A stretch of DNA of 64,000 nucleotides from Allium sativum (taxonomy: Eukaryota; Streptophyta; Magnoliopsida; Asparagales; Amaryllidaceae). This document shows, in pieces, positions 40,023-50,418 of the stretch. The position numbers and the translations under genes are program-made. The notes beneath the pieces are model-generated. The model did not search any database and had not been told where the DNA came from. It worked only from the letters and a program-made list of their open reading frames with translations. How positions within the stretch are numbered: the stretch's first letter is position 1; each line of letters starts with the position of its first letter. The stretch covers positions 69,820,501 to 69,884,500 of the forward strand of contig CM060910.1 of the NCBI GenBank assembly GCA_030737875.1. Direction: 5' to 3'.

Positions 40023-40604
40023 GAATGAGCCCCAATCAATTACCATATAATGTTAATTATATGGATTTTCTACAACACATGTATACAATAACAACGATGA
40101 ATAATCAACCATCATCCAAAGTGCATTCTACACTGTATAAGCATCGAATATAAATATTTAACGCTTATAACAGTTTGTCAATCAATCGATCGACATACGA
40201 CTAAACAATCGGGATTAGTGTACGTCAAATATCATCTGAATACCCGTGTGGGGTTTCAAACAATCAAACACATATTTATTTGTGCATTTGGGCAATGTGT
40301 AAAATTTATCGTCCCAATCAATATCAGTCAAATGTGTGTATATTAACAAATCGTCCGATTTGTTTATTTTTATTTCATTTCATATACACGTTAAAAATTC
40401 TATTTTTAACTATAAAATATTTTCCACTGTAAAATATTTTATTTTAACTATATAAATGTTTTATTTCATTTCACATCAACTACACATCAAAATCAAACAA
40501 ACAAGCATACAAGCCGTCCATGGTCTGTGGACGACGGGTGTCGGGTGCTACTAAACACCGTCTGCATCCTAGTATATATTATTAACTAGAAAACAAAATT
40601 AAAA

Positions 40605-40621
40605 GGTGAGAAGTTCTCACC
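40605..40621. other. 17-bp palindrome ggtgagaagttctcacc in LTR A, left copy
   Basis: Perfect eight-base arms around one central base. The sister LTR has it intact at 60712-60728, and LTR F has a shorter decayed version at 1901-1913. Minus strand TCGGTGAGAA also resembles a 5' splice site. Confidence 0.8.
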
Positions 40622-40734
40622 GATTAGCTAAACCAAATGCCTCGACTCTTCTTATATAGAAATCTTCGTCATTCTCTCCTCTTGTCACTTTCTTTGCCCG
40701 TATTCTCTACATATGTAAAAAAATCACATTTTTA

Positions 40735-41035
40735 CTTCGTTATTCAATATATAAAAAATCGAATTTTTATTCTGCTATTCAATATATAAAAATCGAATTT
40801 TTATTATTTCTATAATATAAAAATCATATTTTTATTCTTTCTGTAATATAAAAATCATATTTTTATTCTTTCTATAATATAAAAATCATATTTTTACTCT
40901 TTCTATAATATAAAAATCATATTTTTATTCTTTCTATAATATAAAAATCATATTTTTATTCTTTCTATAATATAAAAATCATATTTTTAATCTTCTACTA
41001 TAGTAAAAATTATATTTTTATGTAATAAAAATCAC
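40735..41035. repeat. 31-bp hairpin-type tandem array in LTR A, left copy
   Basis: The unit tataatataaaaatcatatttttattctttc is exactly 31 bases: the c of atcatat occurs at 40825, 40856, 40887, 40918, 40949 and 40980, giving six regular units, with diverged units on both sides. Each unit holds the inverted repeat taaaaatcatatttttatt. Confidence 0.95.
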
Positions 41036-41167
41036 CACTTTATTTTGCTAATTCATAATAAAAATCCTATCGTTAATCATATTTTTTTAAAACTGAATTC
41101 AAACCATGTTTTTATATTTAAACTAGCTAAATTAAAATAAATAAAACAAATAAACAAAAGCACTCAC

Positions 41168-41480
41168 TGTTAATTGGAGGAGGGGATTCCACGTCAGCAC
41201 TGGGTGGAGGAGGCTCGGAAGGGGCGGCGCTGATGGCGAACGCAGGGTGGGCTGGAGGCGGTTGGACCAGGGTGAGGCGCTGGGGCGGTTTGCTTCGATT
41301 AGGGCTTCTAGGGGGGCGTGTCTTGCGAGTAGAAGATGGAGGGAGAAGAAGGTGCGGAGGAGAAGGAGGGGGAGGGCGCGGCGATGAGGTCAACGGAGGA
41401 GGGGGGAAGCGACTAGGGGATACAGCGGTTTTTTTTTAACTTGACCTGAGCGGTTTGGGGAGGGAGGGTGAAAGATAATG
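41168..41480 (-). promoter_or_regulatory. GC-rich leader-like segment of LTR A, left copy
   Basis: In sense this is a CT- and CG-rich stretch (with runs such as CCCTCCCCCTCCTTCTCC) directly after the (TA)n tract, ending at ACA|GTGAGTG. It looks like a plant 5' untranslated leader. An 88-codon sense frame (41127-41393) is Pro/Ser-rich and has no recognisable domain. Confidence 0.4.
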
Positions 41481-41489
41481 AAGGGGGGA

Positions 41490-41490
<1 letters not shown>

Positions 41491-41516
<26 letters not shown>
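41491..41516 (-). promoter_or_regulatory. (TA)n tract, putative TATA region of LTR A, left copy
   Basis: A 26-base alternating tract; only about 11 bases long in the sister LTR (61546-61556), a slippage difference. Located about 0.9 kb from the LTR start in sense. Confidence 0.45.
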
Positions 41517-41522
<6 letters not shown>

Positions 41523-43071
41523 TTTTATTTTATTTTAATTTTCTCTAAAAAGTAACTTTCTCGTTCGATCCCCAAACGAGGACCAACGACTGTCGCCCTT
41601 AGCTAATTACCCTCATTCCGAACCCAATGGGATATATCACGTAGGCCAATTTGATCATTTCGATCAGTTTCCGTCAAAATCAACATATAACTCTATATAT
41701 TGAATTTGAACGCACATTTCAATTTACTGGGGTCACATACTTACTCGAAAAATTCCAGAAAATTATTTTCTAGCTTCGTGTTGACGATACGGTCCAAACA
41801 AAACTAGTTTCGTCGAATTCTGAGACCGTTTGAAAAATGGCCAATTTCAGGTCGATCGAAATTGACAAAACACATTTTCCTTTGCGACGCTCGCATATTG
41901 ATTCGAAAAATTATGAAATTTGAAACCTAGCAATAGCTTGACATCACGGATCCAACAAAAGTGGTTTCATCGAAAACCGAGGTCGTTCGCAAAATGGCCA
42001 TTTTTAAGGGCCGGAAATTCCATGGCGACCATTCTGAATTTTCAACTGGACGTATCTTTTGACCCCCGCTATGAAATTTTGATTTTTCGGGTTCGTTGGA
42101 AAGATATTCTCAATTAGATTCCATTATTTTTGGTTTCACTAAAATCCGGTTTATTTTGCACCCAGTATGTTCAATTGAAGTTTGAAATCAAATTATCGAA
42201 CTACTGCGCCATTTTCAATTCCTTTTATAATTTAAAATAAATATTTATATTCCAACATCGAGCTATATAAATAATGCGTTCGAATTCTATTCAAAATAAA
42301 TTTCTCGTCGTTATTATTTAAAATAATTCATTTTAAATGATCAAAATTCGCTAAAATTGCCAAAATAAAAATTTTAAACTGGCTCGGATTTCTGGGTTAT
42401 TACAATCTCCCCCACTTAAAACTTTTCGTCCCCGAAAAGGAACGAAGCCGAAAGTTGTTTAACAAATCAACTCAACTTTCATTATTTTCATTACGGCTTA
42501 AGTTCTTCAACTTTTCAATTTCTAAGAACTTTTCAAATTTCTCAAAAATTTGGCTAACACCCTAAATTTTCGAAAAATTTCGCCATAACCTCCCCTGCAC
42601 CGGGAAAATACCAAAATTGCCATACAAGCCCGCTGATCTCAAAAAGAAAAAGCCAAGCAGCTAGCCAATCGGCTCATAAAATCATCATCACCCAAACAAA
42701 ATAGTAAATTATGGTAAACATGTACCTATTTATCGGGCAAACAATTTTATTCTTCTGCTCTAGCCTCTTTGCTATGACCTGTTCAATGTAAGTACATGTA
42801 TATGCAAGCAAATGCGACCAAATTTCAATACAATTCACTATTTGGTTCAATTTGGCTATATGGTACAAATTTTCAATTAATCAACCAATAATCAACAACA
42901 CAACCATCAATCAATTAGTTGATTAGCTTTTTAAATTCATAACTTTGATATATAGTCAAAAATCAGATTTTTGATGCCAAATCACAACAATAAGCCCTAT
43001 CTAGTTTCGGTTCTCACACCAGTCAATTGGAAATATATAGAAATCTCACTTTCGTCGCTCGAAAATAAATA

Positions 43072-43095
43072 CTGGCGATGGTGCCCCGTCACCAG
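43072..43095. other. Hairpin in the internal region of A
   Basis: Arms ctggcgatgg and ccgtcaccag around tgcc. Two positions are not Watson-Crick in DNA but one strand of RNA could pair them as G-U. It follows gctcgaaaataaa, matching the setting of the perfect hairpin in D. Confidence 0.5.
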
Positions 43096-43421
43096 AGTTA
43101 TCCCCGGGCACTAGAGTGCGATTCTATAACTATCCAATACATTAAAACTTCGAATACACGTTTGCAAGACATATATGCAAAATCTTTATATATTGGATTG
43201 TCCCAATTCATTTAAAATAAATAATCAAATACGAATAATTGATTTAAATTTTGAAAACAAAAATTGTTTTCAATTTTAAAATATACTCTTCACACTCGTT
43301 CTAGGATACTACTGATCCCATCTCTAACGAGTCATTCCCATTGGATATTACTAATCCAATTTCTGATGAATTCTTTCATTTGGTTCTAACGTGTCTTATT
43401 CTCTAAGCTTTGTAAACCAAA

Positions 43422-43433
43422 GCTCTGATACCA
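43422..43433 (-). other. Primer binding site of A
   Basis: Plus gctctgatacca, an exact tRNA-iMet site on the minus strand, two bases from the LTR at 43436. Confidence 0.92.
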
Positions 43434-43435
43434 AA

Positions 43436-46400
43436 TGTGACAACAAGGAATTTCGCTCGATCTGAATCAGTCGCTAAACCGACTCAGACCGTTCGAAACA
43501 CCTGATCGTTTCGAGAACACGACAAAATAGAACGCAGACGGAAGAACATTTCATTGTATATTACAACAATACCATCAGAATACATGAATATATAGAGTAT
43601 AAATGAATATTACACAGAAATATCAGAGATTTAAATTACATTTAAATACATAGCAGCGGAAAATAATACAATGCACAACTGAAGGAGATATACGGATACA
43701 AAGCTTTCCGGATATCATTCCAGCTATAAACCAGGATCCTGTGAATATAAATCTGCAAAACCAAAACTACTAGCTGCCCGTGTCAAAATAAGGGCACCTA
43801 GAGTTTAGGTTAAAAAAATAAACCCCAGGTCAGTCATGTGACTGGTGTGAGAACTAAAACAATTATTAATCTTTATTTTAAAGTTAGGTAAATCAAGGGA
43901 CCACGCCACTAACGCGGAACGGGTTTCCTCCCAAGAACACCAGTGCATAAAACAAACAGCGCAGTGCTAAATAAAGAAAAATGAATCTATTATAAGACCC
44001 AGTTCCCATCACACAATGCAACACAAGCCGGAGGATAGGGTTTTTACCTCATAATAGCCAAGAATGCTTGATACGTTTAAAACAAATCATTTGATACTAT
44101 TATAAGTGCATAGTGTATAAAATAACTTCAAATCTTAAGTATCAATCATAGGAAACATGAGCGTCCCATGCCACTATGTCGCCATATATAGGTTTACAAA
44201 TAAAACCGCAAAGTTACGTATTTGGAAATTGGATTTCCGTCATGAACCAAGGCAAAAGATAGTCCTTACCGACTTCGAGACAATCTAGTCCATGTCTCAG
44301 GGTCAAAGCGCATCGACCCTTGGATCGTCAGGGTCGGTCCAAAGATCTGGATTAAAATGCCTGAACACTGCGTTTCCGCGCCCTTTGGGGCGTAAATGAG
44401 CCAACGAATGACTCCATCGGTTCGAGAACGACCGATATATCTGAGGCGCCTCACAACAGCAACAACCACATAAGTCAAACTCGTCAGGGCGTGTAAAATC
44501 ACTGACGCCACTTCTAACTAGAAGGAAACGCATGCCCTCCCCGAGGTCCTCTCCCGTTTCTGGTTTATACCGGGTGTGAAACTCGCGAAGTAAACGTTAC
44601 ACAAAGTTATGCCACAAAGGCCATGCTTTGATCATCAACCACAAGACTCTGCTTTTCAACAGAAGCCTTGCTCATTTGCATCTTAGCATGCCACACAGGC
44701 AAACCACTCCATGCAACCGATATCAATCACATAGAATGAAATCCAATGTCAGACACACAGTCCATTTACAAGTCCGTTCTGGGTCTGAACGAAACCGGAG
44801 GCACCTAATACCCCGCATGTCCATCGATCTCCAAGTACGTCTGGACGATCACCAACTGTTTCCATCTTCTTGGGTGTACATCCCAATCAAGATCGTTAGT
44901 AATCACCCGAACGACGTGAAGACCTCCGGTCTTCGACCACCGTCTTCATCTTCGACTTATCGTCGTATCAGTTATTCAGAGTGGGCTAAACCCGGTCTTT
45001 CTGAATAACTCGCGTATATAATAAACAAGTGTTATAAAAACACAACATACGCCTCGTTCCAATTCATCAGTCACTAACTGTAAATTAATCAAGGGAATAA
45101 TCCCCCAAATATTAACCCCGAAGGCCGAAACCAACATCAGATCAATATCCAGAAAACCATTCTGCTTAGCTAACCAACAGTTAGTTTCTAAATTTCACAT
45201 TCATAGGGAAAGGTTCCCATTAATTTTATCAAAGATAAATCCTTTAAATTTATTCTTTAATCTTCCTTTGAATATCAATTCAAACTAGTCGGGATTAACG
45301 AACCTTACCGAAGTAATCATTTGTTTTAATTTCCCAACCCCAACATATTCATCCCATGAAGTAAAACTGGTAATACTTCATATCTAACACCCCGGTGTTA
45401 TCGGTAAATTCAATTACCATTTCACGTTAAAATCTAATTAAAGATTTAACTACCGCCTGGAGCAAAACTGGTGATACTCCATTCTCGATCTTTTCGATCT
45501 AATTAAAGATTCATTAAAACTCCACTTAGTTTTAATCTTTAACTGGGTTAAAGAATCCATGTCATTTAAAACACGGTTCACGATAAACCCAAAATCACAT
45601 CACATTTCAATCAGTCCCCGACCGTAAATTAGCAAGTGAGCAATTCTCTAAGTATTAACCCCAAAGGCTGAAACCAACTTCTGATCAATACCCCAGAAAC
45701 CATTCAACTTAACTAATCTCCAGTTTGTTTCTGATTTTCTTAACTCCTTTGGATCTAAGAATAGTATTATTGAAGATACCGTTCACGACAACCCAAAATC
45801 ACGTTCCATTAACTAATTATCAGGTTAAAGAACAAGTGTTATTTAAAACACTGTTCACGAAAAACCCAAAAATCAATACCAATTCAATTCCAATTAAATA
45901 TTATTTAATTGGTACACTTCATTATATCTAAATAAAAAGATTTAATCTTTTTCTCAACTGTGTTCAAGAACAGTGTTAATAAAGACACCATTCACGACAA
46001 ACCCAAATCACATTTGATATTAAATACAAGGCTCTGAATAGAAAATATACCGGCTTATATTCAATATCAAATTCTACGACCAACAAATTTCGTATTGGAA
46101 ATAACGATATATACATATCTTTCAAATTCCCATAACAATATCTGTATCATCATGAAATCCAACATCGAAATATTCCGAAGACAATTTCGATTCAAATCCA
46201 TTCCAATATAATTATTGGAAATTCTGGTTATTTTCAAAACCATTTCAAATCCAATTTATTTATTTAAAAATGAATAGAATTATAATTCTAGTTCAAAACT
46301 GGTTCATTTCGATAAAAATCTATTTTTATCTTTTCAAATATGGAGTTTTTCATCCCAATTCTTCCCAAATCATTTCTTATAATTTTACACAAATTATTAC

Positions 46401-47626
46401 TATTTTTAGTAATTTTACCAAGGCCCGTACAGTCGATTTCCATCAATGGCCATCGAACTGCACTTACAACGACCTTTTCCAAATTTGATTTGAACATAAT
46501 TTCAAATCCAACCGTTAGATTTCTAATTTCTAATATTCATTGGAAAGCTCTTTTCGATACGAACCCAACGGTTCCGATTTTAGGAGAATCCGACATTCGG
46601 ATCTCCCGCAATATCCATTCGAAGTCAATGGTCGAAATTCGCGACATACCGTGGCGCGGCGCGTTCTATTCAGGCCATTATATTATATATATATATAATA
46701 TACTTCGTCGATTTCCTTTTAAAACATATTTTTATAATTCGTTTTCAAAACGATTTCAATTCAAATTGATTTCTAATTCAATTTCAGTTCGTTTTCAATT
46801 CAATTTGATTTCAATTCGAATTCATTTATATTCAATTTCAATTCGAATTCATTTATATTCAATTTCAATTCGAATTCATTTCTATTCAATTTAATTCGAA
46901 TTTCAATTCTTTTCAAAATATCAGATTTTGAAATCACTTTCGATATTCATTATAAAATGAATAAAATCGATATAAATATCGTTCACGTCAAAATGGCGTC
47001 AATCTAATCAACACGGCTTCATATATTTCTATTTTCAAATATTCTATTTCAAATATTTCTATTTCAAATATTTCTATTTCAAATATTTCTATTTTAAATA
47101 TGGAATGAGGCCCAATCAATTACCATATATTGTTAATTATATGGATTTTCTACAACACATGTATACAATAACAACGATGAATAATCAACCATCATCCAAG
47201 GTGCATTCTACACTGTATAAGCATCGAATATAAATATTTAACGCTTATAACAGTCTGTCAATCAATCGATCGACATACGACTAAACAATTGGGATTAGTG
47301 TACGTCAAATATCATCCCAATATCCGTGTGGCGTTTCAGACAATCAAACACATATTTTATTTGTGCAGTTGGTCGATGTGTAAAATTTATCGTGCCAATC
47401 AATATCAGTCAAATGTGTGTATATAAACAAATCGCCCGATTTGTTTATTTTTATTTCATTTCATATACACGTTAAAAATTCTATTTTTAACTATAAAATA
47501 TTTACCACTATAAAATATTTTATTTCAACTATATAATTGTTTTATTTCATTTCACATCAACTACACATCAAAATCAAACAAACAAGCATACAAGCCGTCC
47601 ATGGTCTGTGGATGACGGGTGTCGGG
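43436..47626 (-). mobile_element. Element A: right LTR (5' LTR in sense), first part
   Basis: Homologous to 36387 through about 40545 of the left LTR. It stops at gacgggtgtcggg, where the left LTR reads gacgggtgtcgggtgctactaaac without a break. The continuation tgctactaaac resumes at 60653 after element C. Confidence 0.95.
47622..47626. repeat. Target-site duplication of C, left copy (tcggg)
   Basis: Exact match to 60648-60652; empty site present in the left A LTR near 40540. Confidence 0.95.
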
Positions 47627-49038
47627 TATAACGACCCGCATTTTTCGGTTATTTGAATTTGAATATTTAAATTCTTTTTAAATATTATAATTGAAATATT
47701 TATTCTATTTATATCGAATTCGTTAATCTAACAACGATTAAACGTTATATTTATATTTAATATAAAACGAACTCGAAACGATGCGGTAGTTCGTTAAATT
47801 GAGTTTTGAACTTCAAATGAGTATACAGGATCCGTTATAAGTCGGAATTCTGTGAAACAAGAAAAGTTATGATCGATTTGATTATAGTTTTCTAATGGGA
47901 GAGAAAACTCGAGATTTCATCGTATAGATTGTGAGATATGGGTAAATCAATATTTAATATAGTCGCTGTGAAATCGTTTATAAACCATAACGATTATTTA
48001 ATTATAATTAAATAGTGATGACGAATTTGGATGAGTCCTTTGAGGCGTAGTCATAATTAAATTTTTAGAATTTTACTGTAATTTTAAATTAATTAAATAT
48101 GCAACTTGTTATTTGGAGTATTTTGCACCATGTGTCAGCATTTTTGGGGTTTCACAATATAAGCTAAACTACCGATATTATTACATTTTTGGGACCGTGG
48201 CACATCGTTCGACACAACCGTATTCTTATTTCTGTCCGTGGTGGCTCGGACATGAACGAAATTTTTATGGAACGCGGTACACGTAAATTTTTAAAACGTA
48301 CAACACTTACCCTCCAATAGCCTACCCTATTCGAGACGCAGCTACATGAAAAATCAAATGTGCTATCTTATCAAATATTTGTGGCAGCCACCATATACAT
48401 AATACATACCCTGTACAGACTAATACAGTGACATATGACTTGTATTTTCAAATTGAAACATCAGTTTTCATAACACACAGCTAAGTTGATGTGAACGCTT
48501 ATCTTGACAACTCAACTCCACATGCAGGCCTATACGCTACACAAACGATGCATATACAGAGTGTACCCAGATATTTATACATGGCCAACTCAAAAAGAAA
48601 TGTACAACCTATTTTCTATTTCCAGCTAGCACACTTAAGAGATCATTCACGCACAGCCTAAGTTGTTACAGCTAGATATACACAGTCCTACCTAAATCTA
48701 TTTCTTTCTCCATCCTACTCTATTCTTTAGCAACCCGAGCACATGTTATTTATACTTTCGATATGTTTTGTCTAATTGCCAACCCATCAAAATGAATGTG
48801 ACAGAACAATACAGCTATTACACATGCCGAAGCACATTAACCGTGCATGCCAATGTCATTGTCATCAGCCAGCCCATTGAAATGAACATTTATCACAATA
48901 GATAACCTAATAGCTACAGAGGCCTAATTCCGTACATAGCAATGGACGTTGTTCCAATCTCATTTTTTGGTCTCACTATAAATATTGGGTTCACCGATGC
49001 TCAGCAAACCAAAATGAAAACAGAACCTCCCATAGGAA

Positions 49039-49052
49039 ATATATATATATAA
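49039..49052 (+). promoter_or_regulatory. (AT)n tract, putative TATA region of C 5' LTR
   Basis: atatatatatat followed by aataataataaaataaatgg. It lies 1.4 kb into the LTR and just upstream of the GC-richer patch; repeated at 56089-56102 in the 3' LTR. Confidence 0.35.
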
Positions 49053-49079
49053 TAATAATAAAATAAATGGCATTTCAAC

Positions 49080-50110
49080 CTTTACAAAGAGAAAAAGCAA
49101 TGAAGTTGTTTGTTGTGTTATGAGGGAGTAGTTCGGAGCTGTTGTAGCAGTGATCCCTACTCTGATAAGAGAGGAACTAGTAGTATTTGGGCCAAGCAAG
49201 GGGTGGGCGCATGAAATAATGGGCGCAGGAGCTTGAAAACAGAAATTTTGTGGTGTGGAGAGATTTGGGGGTACGGTGGTTATAGAAAGAGGAGAGGGGC
49301 GCGACACACAGTTGCATGGAGGAGTGGTAAATGTTGTACAGGCAGCCATTTCATTCATTGTGGAAGAAAGGGTCGGGCACGTGAGTTATTGGGGCTCCAT
49401 TTTTCTCAAAGGCCTGGACACCTAAGAAAAAGAAAAAAACAAAGAAGGGAGCGTGGCTTGGAGACTTGCGGCAAGTAGAGAATGGAGAGAGGAGTCTAGC
49501 GGAGTAATTTTTTTGGTGGTTTGATGTGGCTTGCGTGATGTCAGAGGGTGCATACACGGGCTTCAGCAAGGAAGAAGGACAAGGTAGTGATGGTTGAGAA
49601 ATGATGAGGGTAGAGAGACCGATCTGTTGGAGAGTGGTGAAAGGAGGAAGCGGAAACCATGTACAGGTGGATTTGTCATCCGTGATGGAGGAAATGGGTT
49701 TATGTTTTCGTGCCTGGAGCGGATGTGTTTAGTGAAGGGGAAGGAGAATAATAGGGAGAAGGGTACGTAGAAGAGGTTGGGCTGAGTTTCAATTATGATG
49801 GGCTCTGTTTTCTGCAATTGGGCCGGGCTTTTGTGAAAAAAAAAGAATAAAAAGGGGTGAAAGGAGGGAACTGAGTAAGGGGAAGGAGGACTGGATGGTT
49901 AATGCGGAAGGGAGAAAGAAACGGGAAGGGGGGGAGGGGGACAAAGAATGATGAAGGGGATATTTTCTTGACAAGAGCAGTTCATAAATGGATCAAAATA
50001 AAAGAAGAAATGGGAAGTTTTCCTTGGCAAAGGGGGCTAAACGAGACAGTTGAGTTTTCATTTGCCTGGACAAGAATCGAATCGGATTGTTTTGTGTTCG
50101 GATAAATGAA
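49080..50110 (+). promoter_or_regulatory. GC-richer, purine-rich patch of C 5' LTR
   Basis: One kilobase clearly unlike the surrounding AT-rich LTR. It contains TGGGCT, TGGGCT and TGGGCC at 49778, 49799 and 49819, motifs like plant site II promoter elements. The other copy is at about 56130-57140. Open frames on both strands differ between the two copies by frameshifts, so protein coding is unlikely. Confidence 0.35.
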
Positions 50111-50398
50111 TGGTTCATGGATCAGCACAAGATTAAGGCAGAATAATAAGGTAAAAATGGGTTTAATAATTAATACAAGTAATTAATTTAAAATTAGTTA
50201 AGCGCTAGTTTGTTTAAGTAAAACGTATATTGTTAATAATTATAATTCGGTCATTCATTATCAGATTCGAACAAATCGAAGAACGCCGAGATCGTATCGT
50301 CAAGTACAACGTGCTGAAGCTCTTTTGATCAGAACTGGAGGCTACCGGAGTTTTGGATCAAATTAAACACTGTTAAATTTTTAGCGGCAGAATAAAAA

Positions 50399-50418
50399 CC
50401 AAGGTGAGTTAAACTCAC
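50399..50418 (+). promoter_or_regulatory. Splice-donor-like palindrome in C 5' LTR
   Basis: CCAAG|GTGAGTT at 50403/50404 matches the plant 5' splice consensus and forms a 15-base perfect palindrome gtgagtt-a-aactcac (50404-50418). Conserved exactly in the 3' LTR at 57438-57452. Confidence 0.5.

Larger units (their letters stand above)
36387..42404 (-). mobile_element. Element A: left LTR (3' LTR in sense), 6018 bp
   Basis: Starts tgtgacaacaagg and ends tctgggttattaca. In sense (right to left) it has a (TA)n tract at 41491-41516, a GC-rich, CT-rich leader at 41168-41480, a donor-like ACA|GTGAGTG at 41168/41167, a 31-bp hairpin array at 40735-41035, the palindrome ggtgagaagttctcacc at 40605-40621, a 27-bp array near 39760-39850, the palindrome tccgacggtcgga at 39526-39538 and a terminal 1.6-kb block shared with E. 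In a 400-base comparison with the sister LTR (37561-37960 against 44610-45008) I count about ten differences. The open frames in it are discussed under rejected items. Confidence 0.95.
42405..43435 (-). mobile_element. Element A: internal region, non-coding, 1031 bp
   Basis: Opens with atctcccccactt (minus AAGTGGGGGAGAT, the purine tract), then a segment related to the corresponding part of D, B and C (minus GGGGAGGTTATGGCGAAATTT). It ends with the primer site at 43422-43433. A hairpin lies at 43072-43095. No gag or pol sequence seen in any frame. With 6-kb LTRs, the internal part is under a tenth of the element. Confidence 0.9.

Noticed and set aside
41127..41439. Pro/Ser-rich 88-codon sense frame in the GC-rich segment of LTR A as a captured host exon
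   Set aside because: The right LTR copy (61212-61535) has indels that are not multiples of three in this segment, and composition alone explains the frame.
46340..46894. 184-codon frame in LTR A
   Set aside because: Its second half translates the 27-bp tandem array; the sister copy (39277-39741) is shorter and ends differently.
48960..49358. 132-codon minus frame in C, present as 125 codons at 56028-56405
   Set aside because: Both copies come from one LTR sequence duplicated at insertion, so their similarity is not evidence of selection; it is antisense, Thr/Pro-rich and without domain.
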